Position numbers and translations under genes: made by a program. From positions 972,284 through 1,036,283 of the forward strand of contig NZ_JTDB02000002.1 of the NCBI RefSeq assembly GCF_000785435.2: a DNA stretch of 64,000 nucleotides. The letters run 5' to 3'. Below, piece after piece: positions 8,000-16,259 of this stretch; position 1 is the first letter of the stretch, and every line of letters begins with the position of its first letter. Under the pieces are notes generated by a model that worked only from the letters and a program-made list of their open reading frames with translations, was not told where the DNA came from and did not search any database. This stretch comes from Paraburkholderia sacchari. GTDB taxonomy: Bacteria; Pseudomonadota; Gammaproteobacteria; Burkholderiales; Burkholderiaceae.

Positions 8000-9253
8000 T
8001 TGAAAGCCATTGTTAGCCGGGAGGTCCAGCAATCTGCTTTTTTCACGCGAGAAAGAATCGCGGTGTACAGCAGCGCGTTACTGGTCGGGCAACTCGTTGT
8101 GATCGGGGTCTGGGTTGTATCGTGCTGGCTATTGCATATTCGCAACGTGCCGCCTCCCGGTCTCGACTTCCGCGTGTTCTGGAGCGCTTCCTTTATTTCC
8201 ATACATCAAGGGGCCATTGCTGCATTCAATCCAGATCTCCTGCAGACAGTCGAAAACACGTTGCTTCAGGGCACCGGAATGGAAAGCCCGTGTGCACTCT
8301 GGGTTTATCCCCCTCCGTTTCAGCTGCTCATCTTTCCGCTCGCGATACTTCCTTACCCTGCGGCGTATGCGTTGTTCTGCTGCGCCAGCATCGCGTGCTG
8401 TCTGTTAGCGTGCGCCCCAATGATGAAATCCAGGCCGCTGCCAGGGGCGACCGTCATCGCATTTCCCGGCATTTGGGTCGCCACTATTCATGGTCAGAAT
8501 TCATTGATCACACTCGCGCTTGCCGCGGGCGCACTGGGATTACTCGAGAAACGGCCGATTGCAGCCGGCGTGTGTGCTGGACTTCTCGTCATCAAGCCGC
8601 AGCTCGCGCCCATATTTCCTCTGCTTTTCCTGTTGGGCCGGAACTTCAAGGCTTTTTTTGCAGCCGCAGTGACGGCAGCGGTGCTTTGCCTCGTGAGTGG
8701 AATGGTTTTCGGCATGCCTCTCTGGCTTCGCTTCTTCGAGATGGCCTCATGGTTCAACTCAGCAGTTCAAAATAACTATGCCAGCTTGTGGGACGCCATG
8801 CCTACCGTCTTCGCGATCGCGCGACACTCGGGGGCCAGTATCGGTGTCGCGTACGCGCTTCATGCTTTTGTTGCCTTGGGATCGTTGCTGTTCACGATCA
8901 CGATATGGCTGCGCAAGCCGCACTCGTCGCTGGCCAAGGCAGCAGCCGTTACGTCCGCATTGTTGATACCGATTTATTTGTTGTACTACGATCTGGCTTG
9001 GCTTCTGTTGCCAATTCTTTACCTAGCCGAAGATCTTCGGAAATCGCCTCGGCCCGCGCGCGTGGAATATGTCGTTTCAGCGCTCGCCTGGCTCGCTCCT
9101 CTCGCGTCACTGATTACGTGGTTTATGCCTTTCAAGAGCCGGTGGGCAGTGGTCTTGCTGATCGGCTTGATGGTGATCATCGCCCATCGTTTCCTTCAAG
9201 AAACCCGCGTGCGGGCCCATGGCCGTGCCTGCATTACCCACACCGGGTCGTGA
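8000..9253 (+). CDS. GT87 (DUF2029) membrane glycosyltransferase, paralogue 2
   Basis: A 417-residue polytopic membrane protein of family GT87. It has the same ordered signatures as the other paralogues: GLDFRVFWSASFISIHQG after helix 1, WVYPPPFQLLIFPLAILP, HGQNSLITLALAAG and VIKPQLAPIFPLLFL. It starts at TTG (8000) behind a GGGGGCC purine-rich site; no better ATG is near the start of helix 1. Codon use is less GC-biased than in the housekeeping genes of this window. It is followed 71 bp later by an acyltransferase gene on the same strand, so an operon is likely. Donor is expected to be a polyprenyl-phosphate sugar; the acceptor is unknown. Confidence 0.8.
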   Translation: MKAIVSREVQQSAFFTRERIAVYSSALLVGQLVVIGVWVVSCWLLHIRNVPPPGLDFRVFWSASFISIHQGAIAAFNPDLLQTVENTLLQGTGMESPCALWVYPPPFQLLIFPLAILPYPAAYALFCCASIACCLLACAPMMKSRPLPGATVIAFPGIWVATIHGQNSLITLALAAGALGLLEKRPIAAGVCAGLLVIKPQLAPIFPLLFLLGRNFKAFFAAAVTAAVLCLVSGMVFGMPLWLRFFEMASWFNSAVQNNYASLWDAMPTVFAIARHSGASIGVAYALHAFVALGSLLFTITIWLRKPHSSLAKAAAVTSALLIPIYLLYYDLAWLLLPILYLAEDLRKSPRPARVEYVVSALAWLAPLASLITWFMPFKSRWAVVLLIGLMVIIAHRFLQETRVRAHGRACITHTGS

Positions 9254-9324
9254 TACAGAGTTGCTGCACTGCAAGCGATTAATGGCTTGCCATGTATGAG
9301 GAAGCCGCGTGACGGGAGGGCAAG

Positions 9325-10413
9325 TTGCATACAACGAACCGAAGCCTCGAAGGCCTGCGCGGTACGGCGGCGCTCCTTGTCGTGTTTTTTCACATGAAGA
9401 TACTGTCCGCGTACTCTGGAGTCGTTCAGAACGGATATCTCTCCGTGGACCTCTTCTTCGTTCTAAGCGGGTATGTGATCTGTTCTGCTTACGCATCTCG
9501 CCTGACGAACAGCCGCGAGGTCTTCCGCTTCGTGGTTCGTCGCATTGGACGGCTTTGGCCGCTGCACGCCCTCTCATCCGTGCTTTTCTATGGCCTGCTT
9601 TCCTTGCACGCAGTCATGTCGCATCAACCAGTCGTGGTACCTACGCCAGCGGAATTCGTTTCGCTGCTCACGATGACAAACGGGTTCAATCTCTTTGACC
9701 ACAACATCGGGAACAGTGTCAGCTGGAGCGCAGGGGACGAGATTTACGTCTACGTCGTCTTCGCGGTGACATGCATGGCACTGCGCGTGCGGGTGTCCGT
9801 GCTGTTTGCTGCCTTCGCGATTTTAGGAGCCCTGATAGCCTTTCGGATCAACGCCGAATATTGCTTTACGCATGGCGCTTGCTACGACATGACCTACTCT
9901 TTCGGCTGGGCCCGCTGCCTGGCTGGCTTTTTCATTGGCGCACTGGTGGCTCGGCATGGCGACGCCCTACATTTCCTGACGTCGAAAAAATGCCAGGTGA
10001 TCGCCGCGATTAGTGCGCTGGTGCTGCTTCAGATTGCAGCCGTTGTACCGCCATTGGCGTTCGGGGCGCCGATTATCTTCGGCCTGCTCGTCGCCTCGTT
10101 AGCGCGAGACAGTGGGCCCGTAGCCAGCCTGCTGCGCACGCGAGCGCTGCAATACCTTGGAGAGGTATCTTATGCACTGTATCTAAGCCATGCCGTCTTT
10201 CTGGTCTACTTTGTGAACCTGGTAGACGTTCCGGGGCGCCATGTGGCATGGCAGGCAGGCTGTTGCGCAGGCTTCTTATTTGCCTCCTTTGCGCTCGCAC
10301 ATTTCTTGCATCGATACATTGAGGTTCCGCTACGGGAGCAGATCTACGCTTTTGCGGAAAGAATGCCTGTCATCAGGGGCCGAAACGAGACCGGGTTGAC
10401 AGCGAACGACTGA
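9325..10413 (+). CDS. Acyltransferase family 3 (OafA-like), paralogue A
   Basis: A 362-residue integral membrane acyltransferase of family 3 (Acyl_transf_3, OafA/OatA type), which O-acylates surface sugars using acyl donors from the cytoplasm. It opens with TNRSLEGLRGTAALLVVFFH, whose His23 is the family's conserved histidine, and has VDLFFVLSGYVICSAYASRL near residue 44, FRFVVRRIGRLWPLH near 70 and a C-terminal YLGEVSYALYLSHAVF near 275. There is no C-terminal SGNH domain. It begins at TTG 9325 after a GGGAGGG site. Paralogues B (next gene) and C start at the same residue, also with TTG, which supports this start. Confidence 0.88.
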   Translation: MHTTNRSLEGLRGTAALLVVFFHMKILSAYSGVVQNGYLSVDLFFVLSGYVICSAYASRLTNSREVFRFVVRRIGRLWPLHALSSVLFYGLLSLHAVMSHQPVVVPTPAEFVSLLTMTNGFNLFDHNIGNSVSWSAGDEIYVYVVFAVTCMALRVRVSVLFAAFAILGALIAFRINAEYCFTHGACYDMTYSFGWARCLAGFFIGALVARHGDALHFLTSKKCQVIAAISALVLLQIAAVVPPLAFGAPIIFGLLVASLARDSGPVASLLRTRALQYLGEVSYALYLSHAVFLVYFVNLVDVPGRHVAWQAGCCAGFLFASFALAHFLHRYIEVPLREQIYAFAERMPVIRGRNETGLTAND

Positions 10414-10454
10414 CTAATCTCCTTCTTCCAAGCATAGTTTCACCGCCCGATCGG

Positions 10455-10506
10455 CGGTTGGTCATTCAACTGCGATTCGGGTGTTCGCTGTCACACATTC
10501 TGTTTC
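10455..10506 (+). promoter_or_regulatory. Conserved leader upstream of acyltransferase B
   Basis: This is the second copy of the leader seen at 7882-7934, with core CGGGTGTTCGCTGTCACACA at 10478-10497. It sits between the two tandem acyltransferase genes. Confidence 0.45.
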
Positions 10507-10561
10507 CGGGAAAAGCCCCAGAATTTACGTCTGAGGAATCCGCCCGCAGCGGGAGACCAAC

Positions 10562-11674
10562 TTGCATAGAACGAATCGAAGCCTCGAAGGCCTGCGCGGG
10601 GCAGCAGCGTTGCTCGTCGTGCTCTTTCATCTGGGCCAGGTGTCACACGTCCCCGGTGTCATTCGAAACGGCTATCTCGCGGTTGATCTTTTTTTCGTGC
10701 TAAGCGGATTCGTCATCTGTTCAGCATATGGGGAGCGCCTGGAAACGGGGCATGACGTGTGGCGCTTCGTCGTGCGCCGCTTCGGACGGCTGTGGCCGTT
10801 GCATATCTCTACCGCAGTCCTCTTTTATGTGATCGGCGGATTGCCGCTGATCCTCACCCGCAGCGGCGTATTCGCACCAACGGGCGCGGAAGCTCTGTCA
10901 ATTGTCACAATGACTCAGGGTCTGAGTATCGTCATCCACTCGTTCGGCAACCCGAACGCATGGAGTACCAGCGACGAGTTTTACGTCTACCTCCTGTTCG
11001 CGGCCATCAGCCTGGGTGCACGCCGCCACGTGCAGATTGCTTTCGCAATTGCTTTTGCAGCTGTCGGCCTTGCCATTGCCATATATGTCGACGCCGGGAC
11101 ATGCATATCTAACCGCCATTGCATGGATCTGGCTTCTAACTTCGGATGGGCGCGATGCATTTGCGGTTTCTTTATCGGCGTATTGATTGCTTTTTCACGG
11201 GAGCGCCTCCGGTCGCTAGGTACACCGAGGATTCAGGTAGCAGCGGCAATCTGCGTTCCTGCGCTCATGAAGGGCGCATACGCAATTCCGTTGTTGGCTT
11301 TTGCGGCACCTCTTGTGTTCGGCACGCTCATCGCGGCTCTCATTTCCGATGACGGACCACTAGCGACTCTCCTCCAGGCACGCCCCATGCAATATCTCGG
11401 CAGGACTTCCTACGCCATGTATCTCAGTCATGCCGTATTCGTTATGCCGCTCGCGGAATGGCTTTTGCATGGCAATTATAGAATTGGGTATCAGCTTACT
11501 GGTGCGGTGGCGTTCCTGTTCGCGTCTCTAACACTGACCCACTTTATGCACAAGTACGTAGAAATCCCGTTTCGTGACCGGATTTATGCATGGGTGGACT
11601 CGCGTACTCGTGAGAACGCGGCGCCGCTTTTGCGTGAGTGCTCCGACGACTATGGGCGTCGTGTCGAAAATTGA
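10562..11674 (+). CDS. Acyltransferase family 3 (OafA-like), paralogue B
   Basis: A 370-residue paralogue of the preceding protein with the same ordered motifs: TNRSLEGLRGAAALLVVLFH, VDLFFVLSGFVICSAYGERL, WRFVVRRFGRLWPLH and YLGRTSYAMYLSHAVF. It is about as long as paralogue A and is clearly a tandem duplicate that has diverged. Start is TTG 10562 behind a GGGAG site. Its own copy of the conserved leader precedes it, so it may be transcribed separately from paralogue A. The TGSS-free C-terminus ends soon after the last helix, so this is a transmembrane-only acyltransferase. Confidence 0.88.
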   Translation: MHRTNRSLEGLRGAAALLVVLFHLGQVSHVPGVIRNGYLAVDLFFVLSGFVICSAYGERLETGHDVWRFVVRRFGRLWPLHISTAVLFYVIGGLPLILTRSGVFAPTGAEALSIVTMTQGLSIVIHSFGNPNAWSTSDEFYVYLLFAAISLGARRHVQIAFAIAFAAVGLAIAIYVDAGTCISNRHCMDLASNFGWARCICGFFIGVLIAFSRERLRSLGTPRIQVAAAICVPALMKGAYAIPLLAFAAPLVFGTLIAALISDDGPLATLLQARPMQYLGRTSYAMYLSHAVFVMPLAEWLLHGNYRIGYQLTGAVAFLFASLTLTHFMHKYVEIPFRDRIYAWVDSRTRENAAPLLRECSDDYGRRVEN

Positions 11675-12100
11675 TTGGATGATCATGATCTGGCCGCCGC
11701 CGTGGCCCAAGGGCGGCACGTCGGCATCTGCGCATCGGACCTCTCGATAACCCGCTGGGTGCACCGACTGAGAGGCGGCTCTGGCGATCGCGCCGCATCT
11801 GCGTCGCTATCTCCTGGTGTTGGGTTCCGATATCGACATAAATTCGGACACGTTTGCAAACGTACGTCAGTAAGGACGGCACGTGGATGGCGAACCCGCA
11901 CGTGGCTGATTTGCCTGCGGTGTGTGGGTTCGCGAACGATCCTGCAGCTATTCCAGCTGCCGCGCGGCTAGCGAATCCCTCATACTTGAAGATACAAGCT
12001 ATCGCGAGGCACGACCGGCACGAGGCGCGCCACCTGACAAAAGGGTGGGGCGCCATGACCTGCCGGCCCAAGCGTCGCGCATTTCAAGGAGCGACGGGGG
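11675..12100. other. Intergenic region upstream of gtrA
   Basis: About 425 bp lie between acyltransferase B and gtrA. A long frame reads through from 11854 into the next genes, but its part upstream of 12100 has no family resemblance and its middle part is the wrong frame of gtrA. No structure could be assigned, although the promoter for gtrA should be here. Confidence 0.45.
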
Positions 12101-12460
12101 ATGCCGCGGATCATCAGGTTTGGAATCGCTGGGGTCATTGCGACCGGCGTTCACGTCTCGGTCGCCTGGTCGGTGTTCAACTGGCTAGTTCGCGACTCCA
12201 CTGTCGCCAATGTTGTGGCATTCGTTGTCGCCAACATCGTCTCGTTTCTGCTTCAGACGCTGTGGAGCTTTTCCTCGCGTCCGACTATCGCGCGCTTCAT
12301 GCGCTTTGCCACGGTCTCGATCGCGGGTTTTTTGGCCGCTGCACTGATTCCCTTGCTGTGCGGTCGGCAGACGATCTGGCTGCCGACCTTCGCTGTCATC
12401 ATCTGCATTCCTGCGCTGTCTTATGTGTTGCATGCGCGATGGACCTATCAGGCGGCCTGA
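12101..12460 (+). CDS. gtrA: GtrA-like flippase family protein
   Basis: A 119-residue protein with four hydrophobic segments and the GtrA/DPMS family opening IRFGIAGVIATGVHVSVAW, plus ANIVSFLLQTLWSF and a C-terminal PALSYVLHARWTYQ that is typical of the family. GtrA proteins are thought to flip undecaprenyl-phosphate sugars in O-antigen glucosylation systems. The start is preceded by GGAGCGACGGGGG. It is followed after 2 bp by a GT87 gene, an arrangement like gtrA-gtrB-gtr(type) but with a GT-C of family GT87 next to it. The matching GtrB homologue lies about 3 kb away on the other strand. Confidence 0.85.
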   Translation: MPRIIRFGIAGVIATGVHVSVAWSVFNWLVRDSTVANVVAFVVANIVSFLLQTLWSFSSRPTIARFMRFATVSIAGFLAAALIPLLCGRQTIWLPTFAVIICIPALSYVLHARWTYQAA

Positions 12461-12462
12461 CC

Positions 12463-13752
12463 ATGCACGACGATTTCGTTCAATCTCGCTCCCGGCTGCT
12501 GCATCGAGCGCCCCGCTGGCTCGACGCGCAACGTATCCGCGCCTACGCGGCGTTCGTGCTACTGGTCAATATCGGTTACTTTTCCCTGAGGATATGGCTT
12601 GGGGCGATCGACCCGGTGCCCAACGTCAGTCCGCCCGGTTGGGATTTCGCCGTATTCTGGAGCGCGTCCTGGCTCGCGTTGCACGGTCCAGCCGTCAATG
12701 CGTTCGACACCGCCCTGATCGAGCCGATCGCCTTGCCGCTTCAAAACATGCTGCCGTCGGCATTCGTCACCCCGTGGACCTATCCGCCGACGTTCCTTCT
12801 CGTCATGCTTCCGGCAGCGTTGTTGCCATTCCAGGTGTCGTGCGTCGCCTATCTCCTGGCCGGGACTGCCTTCGCGTTCAAGGCGTGTGCACGCATTTTG
12901 CCGCCGGTGCGGGACCTGTCCTGGTGGCTGCCGGTCGTCGCGTTTCCCGCGATCTGGGTGACGGTAGGCGCCGGGCAGAACTCGTTTTTGACGTTTGCAC
13001 TGATGGGACTCGGCCTCGTCTGTCTCGAGAGGCGGCCATGGCTCGCAGGAATTTTATTCGGTCTGCTCGCTATCAAGCCGCAACTCGGACTCATGATCCC
13101 CGTTGCGCTGGTGTTCGGCAGGAATTGGCGCGCGTTCATATCGGCGGCGCTGAGCGTAGGCGTGTTTTGCGCGCTCTCGGGGTTTGTGCTTGGGTTCGGC
13201 ACGTTCGCTCGATTCGCCGAGGCGCTCCCCGCGTTTAGCCAGTTCGTCGTTCAGTATTCGGATCGCTGGCCGCGCGGGATTTTGACGGTGTTCGGCACGG
13301 CACGTCATTTTGGCGTGGCGGTGCCGACCGCATATCTGCTTCACGCGATCATGGCTGCACTGGCCGCGAGTGCCGTTGCCTGGCTTTGGGCCACGCGCGC
13401 GAGTTTCGAGTTGCGCGCGTCGGCGCTCGTACTCGCTACGCTGCTGGTTCCGACCTATCTGATGCCCTACGACTTGCTATTGTTGGGCTTACCGATTTTG
13501 TGGCTGGTGCGAGACGGCACCCGCAACGGTTGGATTCGGGGCGACGCCGTCGCGATGGTGAGTGCGTGGCTGTCACCGGTCGTCTCTTATACGCCCGGAG
13601 GTTGGGCGGCCGGCGCTTATGTGCCGTTCATCGTTTTTGCACTGCTGCTGGTAGTGATGCGGCGCTATGTGGTCCAACGAGCCGTAAGCGCTAATACGTG
13701 TGCCTGCATGGTTGAGGCCGAAGAGCATAGCAGCACGGTCAGTCGGCTTTGA
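12463..13752 (+). CDS. GT87 (DUF2029) membrane glycosyltransferase, paralogue 3
   Basis: A 429-residue polytopic protein of family GT87. Signatures are GWDFAVFWSASWLALHG, TPWTYPPTFLLVMLPAALLP, GAGQNSFLTFALMGLG and AIKPQLGLMIPVAL. The ATG at 12463 lies 2 bp after the gtrA stop, so the two are co-translated or tightly coupled; the same frame stays open far upstream, but that part overlaps gtrA in another frame. It is likely the transferase that uses the Und-P-sugar flipped by GtrA. The gene ends 13 bp from the convergent acyltransferase C. Confidence 0.82.
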   Translation: MHDDFVQSRSRLLHRAPRWLDAQRIRAYAAFVLLVNIGYFSLRIWLGAIDPVPNVSPPGWDFAVFWSASWLALHGPAVNAFDTALIEPIALPLQNMLPSAFVTPWTYPPTFLLVMLPAALLPFQVSCVAYLLAGTAFAFKACARILPPVRDLSWWLPVVAFPAIWVTVGAGQNSFLTFALMGLGLVCLERRPWLAGILFGLLAIKPQLGLMIPVALVFGRNWRAFISAALSVGVFCALSGFVLGFGTFARFAEALPAFSQFVVQYSDRWPRGILTVFGTARHFGVAVPTAYLLHAIMAALAASAVAWLWATRASFELRASALVLATLLVPTYLMPYDLLLLGLPILWLVRDGTRNGWIRGDAVAMVSAWLSPVVSYTPGGWAAGAYVPFIVFALLLVVMRRYVVQRAVSANTCACMVEAEEHSSTVSRL

Positions 13753-13765
13753 CTTCGCAGCCACA

Positions 13766-14884
13766 TTATCCGGTTGATTTATCAGAATGACGGCAGCGAT
13801 CTTCGGCGCCATCTCGCGATAGCGTGGCCGTGGCCCGGTCAATACCGGCGTCAGACCATGCGTAGATACGATCGCGGCAAGGGACTTCGATATATCGGTG
13901 CAGGAGATGGGCAAGGGCAAATGAGGCGGAGAGAAGTACAGCAATAGCAATCAATTGAAATCCACCAGCGTACTTGCTTTGGTTTAGCCAAGGGGTGAAC
14001 GGAAGGACAATTACGCCATGACCTAAATACAAGGCGTAGGAAATTCTCCCGAGATACTGCATGGGGCGAGTCTGGAGGATGGTTGCCAGCGGCCCGCGGT
14101 CGCTAATGAGCGACGCGATAAGTGCAGCGAACACGAGAGGAGCCGCGAAGGCTGCGAGAGGAAATTCAGACGTGCTAGCGAGGAACACAAGGCTGCCAAT
14201 TGCCAAAGCGATCTGGACGGCTGGTGTGTCAAACCACCGGAGATGGGTTCGCGAGCGAGCAAGCAGCGCGCCGACAAAGAATCCTGCAATGCATCGTGCC
14301 CAGCCGAAGGAGGAATGCAGATCCATGCAGTGCTGGATCGAAACGCAAGTTCCTGCGTCGACGTAAAGGACAATCGCAAATCCTGTGGCAGCAGCTATAG
14401 CGAAAGTGATTCGACGCCAGCGTCGCATGCCCAAACAGATTACCGCAAAGAGCAGATACACGTAGAACTCATCGCCGGTGCTCCAGGCAACCAGATTGCC
14501 AATGTCGTGATTGGGAAAAGCCAGTCCCTGGGTCATGGTCACGATCGCCATCGATTCGCCGCCTGTTGGCATATGGGGTGGCCTGCCACAGAGCGCGAAA
14601 ATCATGCCTAAAAATGCGCAAGCGAGAATGGCAGAAACAAAATGTAGCGGCCACAATCGTCCGCTGCGACGGACGACGAAGCGCCATACGTCATGCCCTG
14701 TTTTCAGCCGGTCTGCATAGGCAGAGCAAATCACAAACCCGCTCAGTACAAAGAAGAGGTCAACCGCGAGATAACCGCTGCGGGTGATTGCTGAGAAGGG
14801 CGATAAACGGCCGATGTGGAAGAATACGACGAGCAGTGCAGCGGCGCCCCGCAGGCCTTCGAGGCCCCGATTTGTAGTTTTCAA
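13766..14884 (-). CDS. Acyltransferase family 3 (OafA-like), paralogue C
   Basis: A 372-residue membrane acyltransferase with TNRGLEGLRGAAALLVVFFH, VDLFFVLSGFVICSAYADRL, WRFVVRRSGRLWPLH and YLGRISYALYLGHGVI. It is closest to paralogue B: both share FGWARCI and DAGTCxSxxHCMDL segments. The frame is open upstream to an ATG at 15055, but alignment with paralogues A and B puts the true start at TTG 14884 (LKTTNRGLEG), with GCGGAGG 8 bp before it. The final residues carry a polar tail. It probably acylates a glycan made by the neighbouring Gtr/GT87 proteins. Confidence 0.85.
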   Translation of the reverse strand: MKTTNRGLEGLRGAAALLVVFFHIGRLSPFSAITRSGYLAVDLFFVLSGFVICSAYADRLKTGHDVWRFVVRRSGRLWPLHFVSAILACAFLGMIFALCGRPPHMPTGGESMAIVTMTQGLAFPNHDIGNLVAWSTGDEFYVYLLFAVICLGMRRWRRITFAIAAATGFAIVLYVDAGTCVSIQHCMDLHSSFGWARCIAGFFVGALLARSRTHLRWFDTPAVQIALAIGSLVFLASTSEFPLAAFAAPLVFAALIASLISDRGPLATILQTRPMQYLGRISYALYLGHGVIVLPFTPWLNQSKYAGGFQLIAIAVLLSASFALAHLLHRYIEVPCRDRIYAWSDAGIDRATATLSRDGAEDRCRHSDKSTG

Positions 14885-15151
14885 GCCGGCCTCCGCTTTT
14901 TTTACTGTGGGAGCTTTCAAGGATGCGCGCTGTATGCCTTGCGTGGCCGCACAAGGCGTGCATAAGAATAGGCCGTTGCCGGGATTCCGATCAGTGTGAC
15001 CTGCAAAATAAACCATGCCGCGCTGCACAGCGCAATAGCGCTCGCGCGTCAGCACATTTTCCGTCCTGCCGCATCAGCCGCACGGTTGACCTCGGATACG
15101 ACACGCCTCGCCTTCCGCCCCCGTCGATAGCGACCCACGATCGACGCATAG

Positions 15152-16243
15152 TCACCGGCCAGCTGCCCGGACCTGCGACGCACTGGGCCCGCGAACCAAT
15201 TCCAGCGTCGCGCCCCTGGTATGGGCTTCCGCACGTTCGACCGGCAAGGTGCTGATCTTGCTACGCGACTCATAGCGCCGGCGCACGAGGTAGATGGGCC
15301 GCTCTTTCGACTCGTCGTAAATGCGCCCGATGTATTCGCCAATGACACCGATGCCGGTCAACTGAATGCCGCTCATGAACAGCACGACGGAGATCAGGGA
15401 AGCGTAACCGGGGACCGGATTGCCGAACAGCAACGTGCGAGCGACCATAAAACCGCCGTAGCAAAACGCCAGTGCTGCTATCGCGCAGCCAATATACGTC
15501 CAGCTGCGCAAAGGCACGGTGCTAAAGCTCGTAATCCCTTCCAGGGCGAAATTCCACAGGCGCCATCCCGAGAACTTGGTTTTGCCTGCAGTGCGTGGCG
15601 TGCGTTCATAGTCGATGGTCACCGAATTGAACCCGACCCACGCAAACAGACCCTTCATGAACCGATGACGCTCCGGAAGGCTGCGCAGTGCATTCACCAC
15701 CTGACGATCCATCAGCCTGAAGTCTCCAACGTTCTCGGGAATCTTGAGTTCCGAGAGTGCGTTGTGAACGCGATAGAACAACGCGGCGGTCGTGCGCTTC
15801 AGGAAAGAATCGCAGGCGCGGCTCGCGCGTCGGGCGAGCACGACTTCGGCGCCTTCGCGCCAACGCTCGATCATCTGGGGGATCAACGAAGGCGGATCCT
15901 GCAAGTCCGCATCGATGACGATAACCGCATCGCCAGCTGCTTCGTCGAGACCTGCCGTGAGCGCCGCCTCCTTGCCGAAATTGCGCGAGAGATCGATTAC
16001 CCGCACACGCCTGTCGCGCTGGCTCACGCGGATCAGTCTTTCAAGCGTGGCATCGCGGCTGCCGTCGTTCACGCAGACAATCTCGAAGCGGATCGATTCG
16101 ACCGATTCCATCGTCGCTATGATTTGCGTGAAAAAAGCCTCGACACCGTCTTCCTCGTTGTAGAACGGGGCAACGATGGAGACGAGAGGGTTCGAGAACG
16201 CGGATCTGGCGCGGCGCGTTTCCTCTGCGATAGGCCTGTTCAT
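15152..16243 (-). CDS. gtrB: GtrB-like undecaprenyl-phosphate glycosyltransferase
   Basis: A 363-residue GT2 family enzyme of the DPM1/GtrB group, which transfers a hexose from a nucleotide sugar to undecaprenyl phosphate. The catalytic domain has VSIVAPFYNEEDGVEAFF (about residue 24), VCVNDGSRDAT, NFGKEAALTAGLDEA, DADLQDPP (the DxD site near 120) and NVGDFRLMDRQVV (near 190). Two C-terminal transmembrane helices follow (about residues 255-345). The start MNRPIAEET at 16243 has GGGAG upstream; longer versions overlap the previous gene. It is the last gene of a GT87-5/GT87-4/gtrB operon. The C-terminal extension after the helices is longer than in many GtrB proteins. Confidence 0.9.
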   Translation of the reverse strand: MNRPIAEETRRARSAFSNPLVSIVAPFYNEEDGVEAFFTQIIATMESVESIRFEIVCVNDGSRDATLERLIRVSQRDRRVRVIDLSRNFGKEAALTAGLDEAAGDAVIVIDADLQDPPSLIPQMIERWREGAEVVLARRASRACDSFLKRTTAALFYRVHNALSELKIPENVGDFRLMDRQVVNALRSLPERHRFMKGLFAWVGFNSVTIDYERTPRTAGKTKFSGWRLWNFALEGITSFSTVPLRSWTYIGCAIAALAFCYGGFMVARTLLFGNPVPGYASLISVVLFMSGIQLTGIGVIGEYIGRIYDESKERPIYLVRRRYESRSKISTLPVERAEAHTRGATLELVRGPSASQVRAAGR

Positions 16244-16259
16244 GACGTTTACTCCCTTG

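Noticed and set aside
11854..12462. N-terminal part of a 632-codon ORF that continues into GT87 paralogue 3
   Set aside because: It overlaps gtrA in another frame and has no family. The true start of the GT87 gene is the ATG at 12463.
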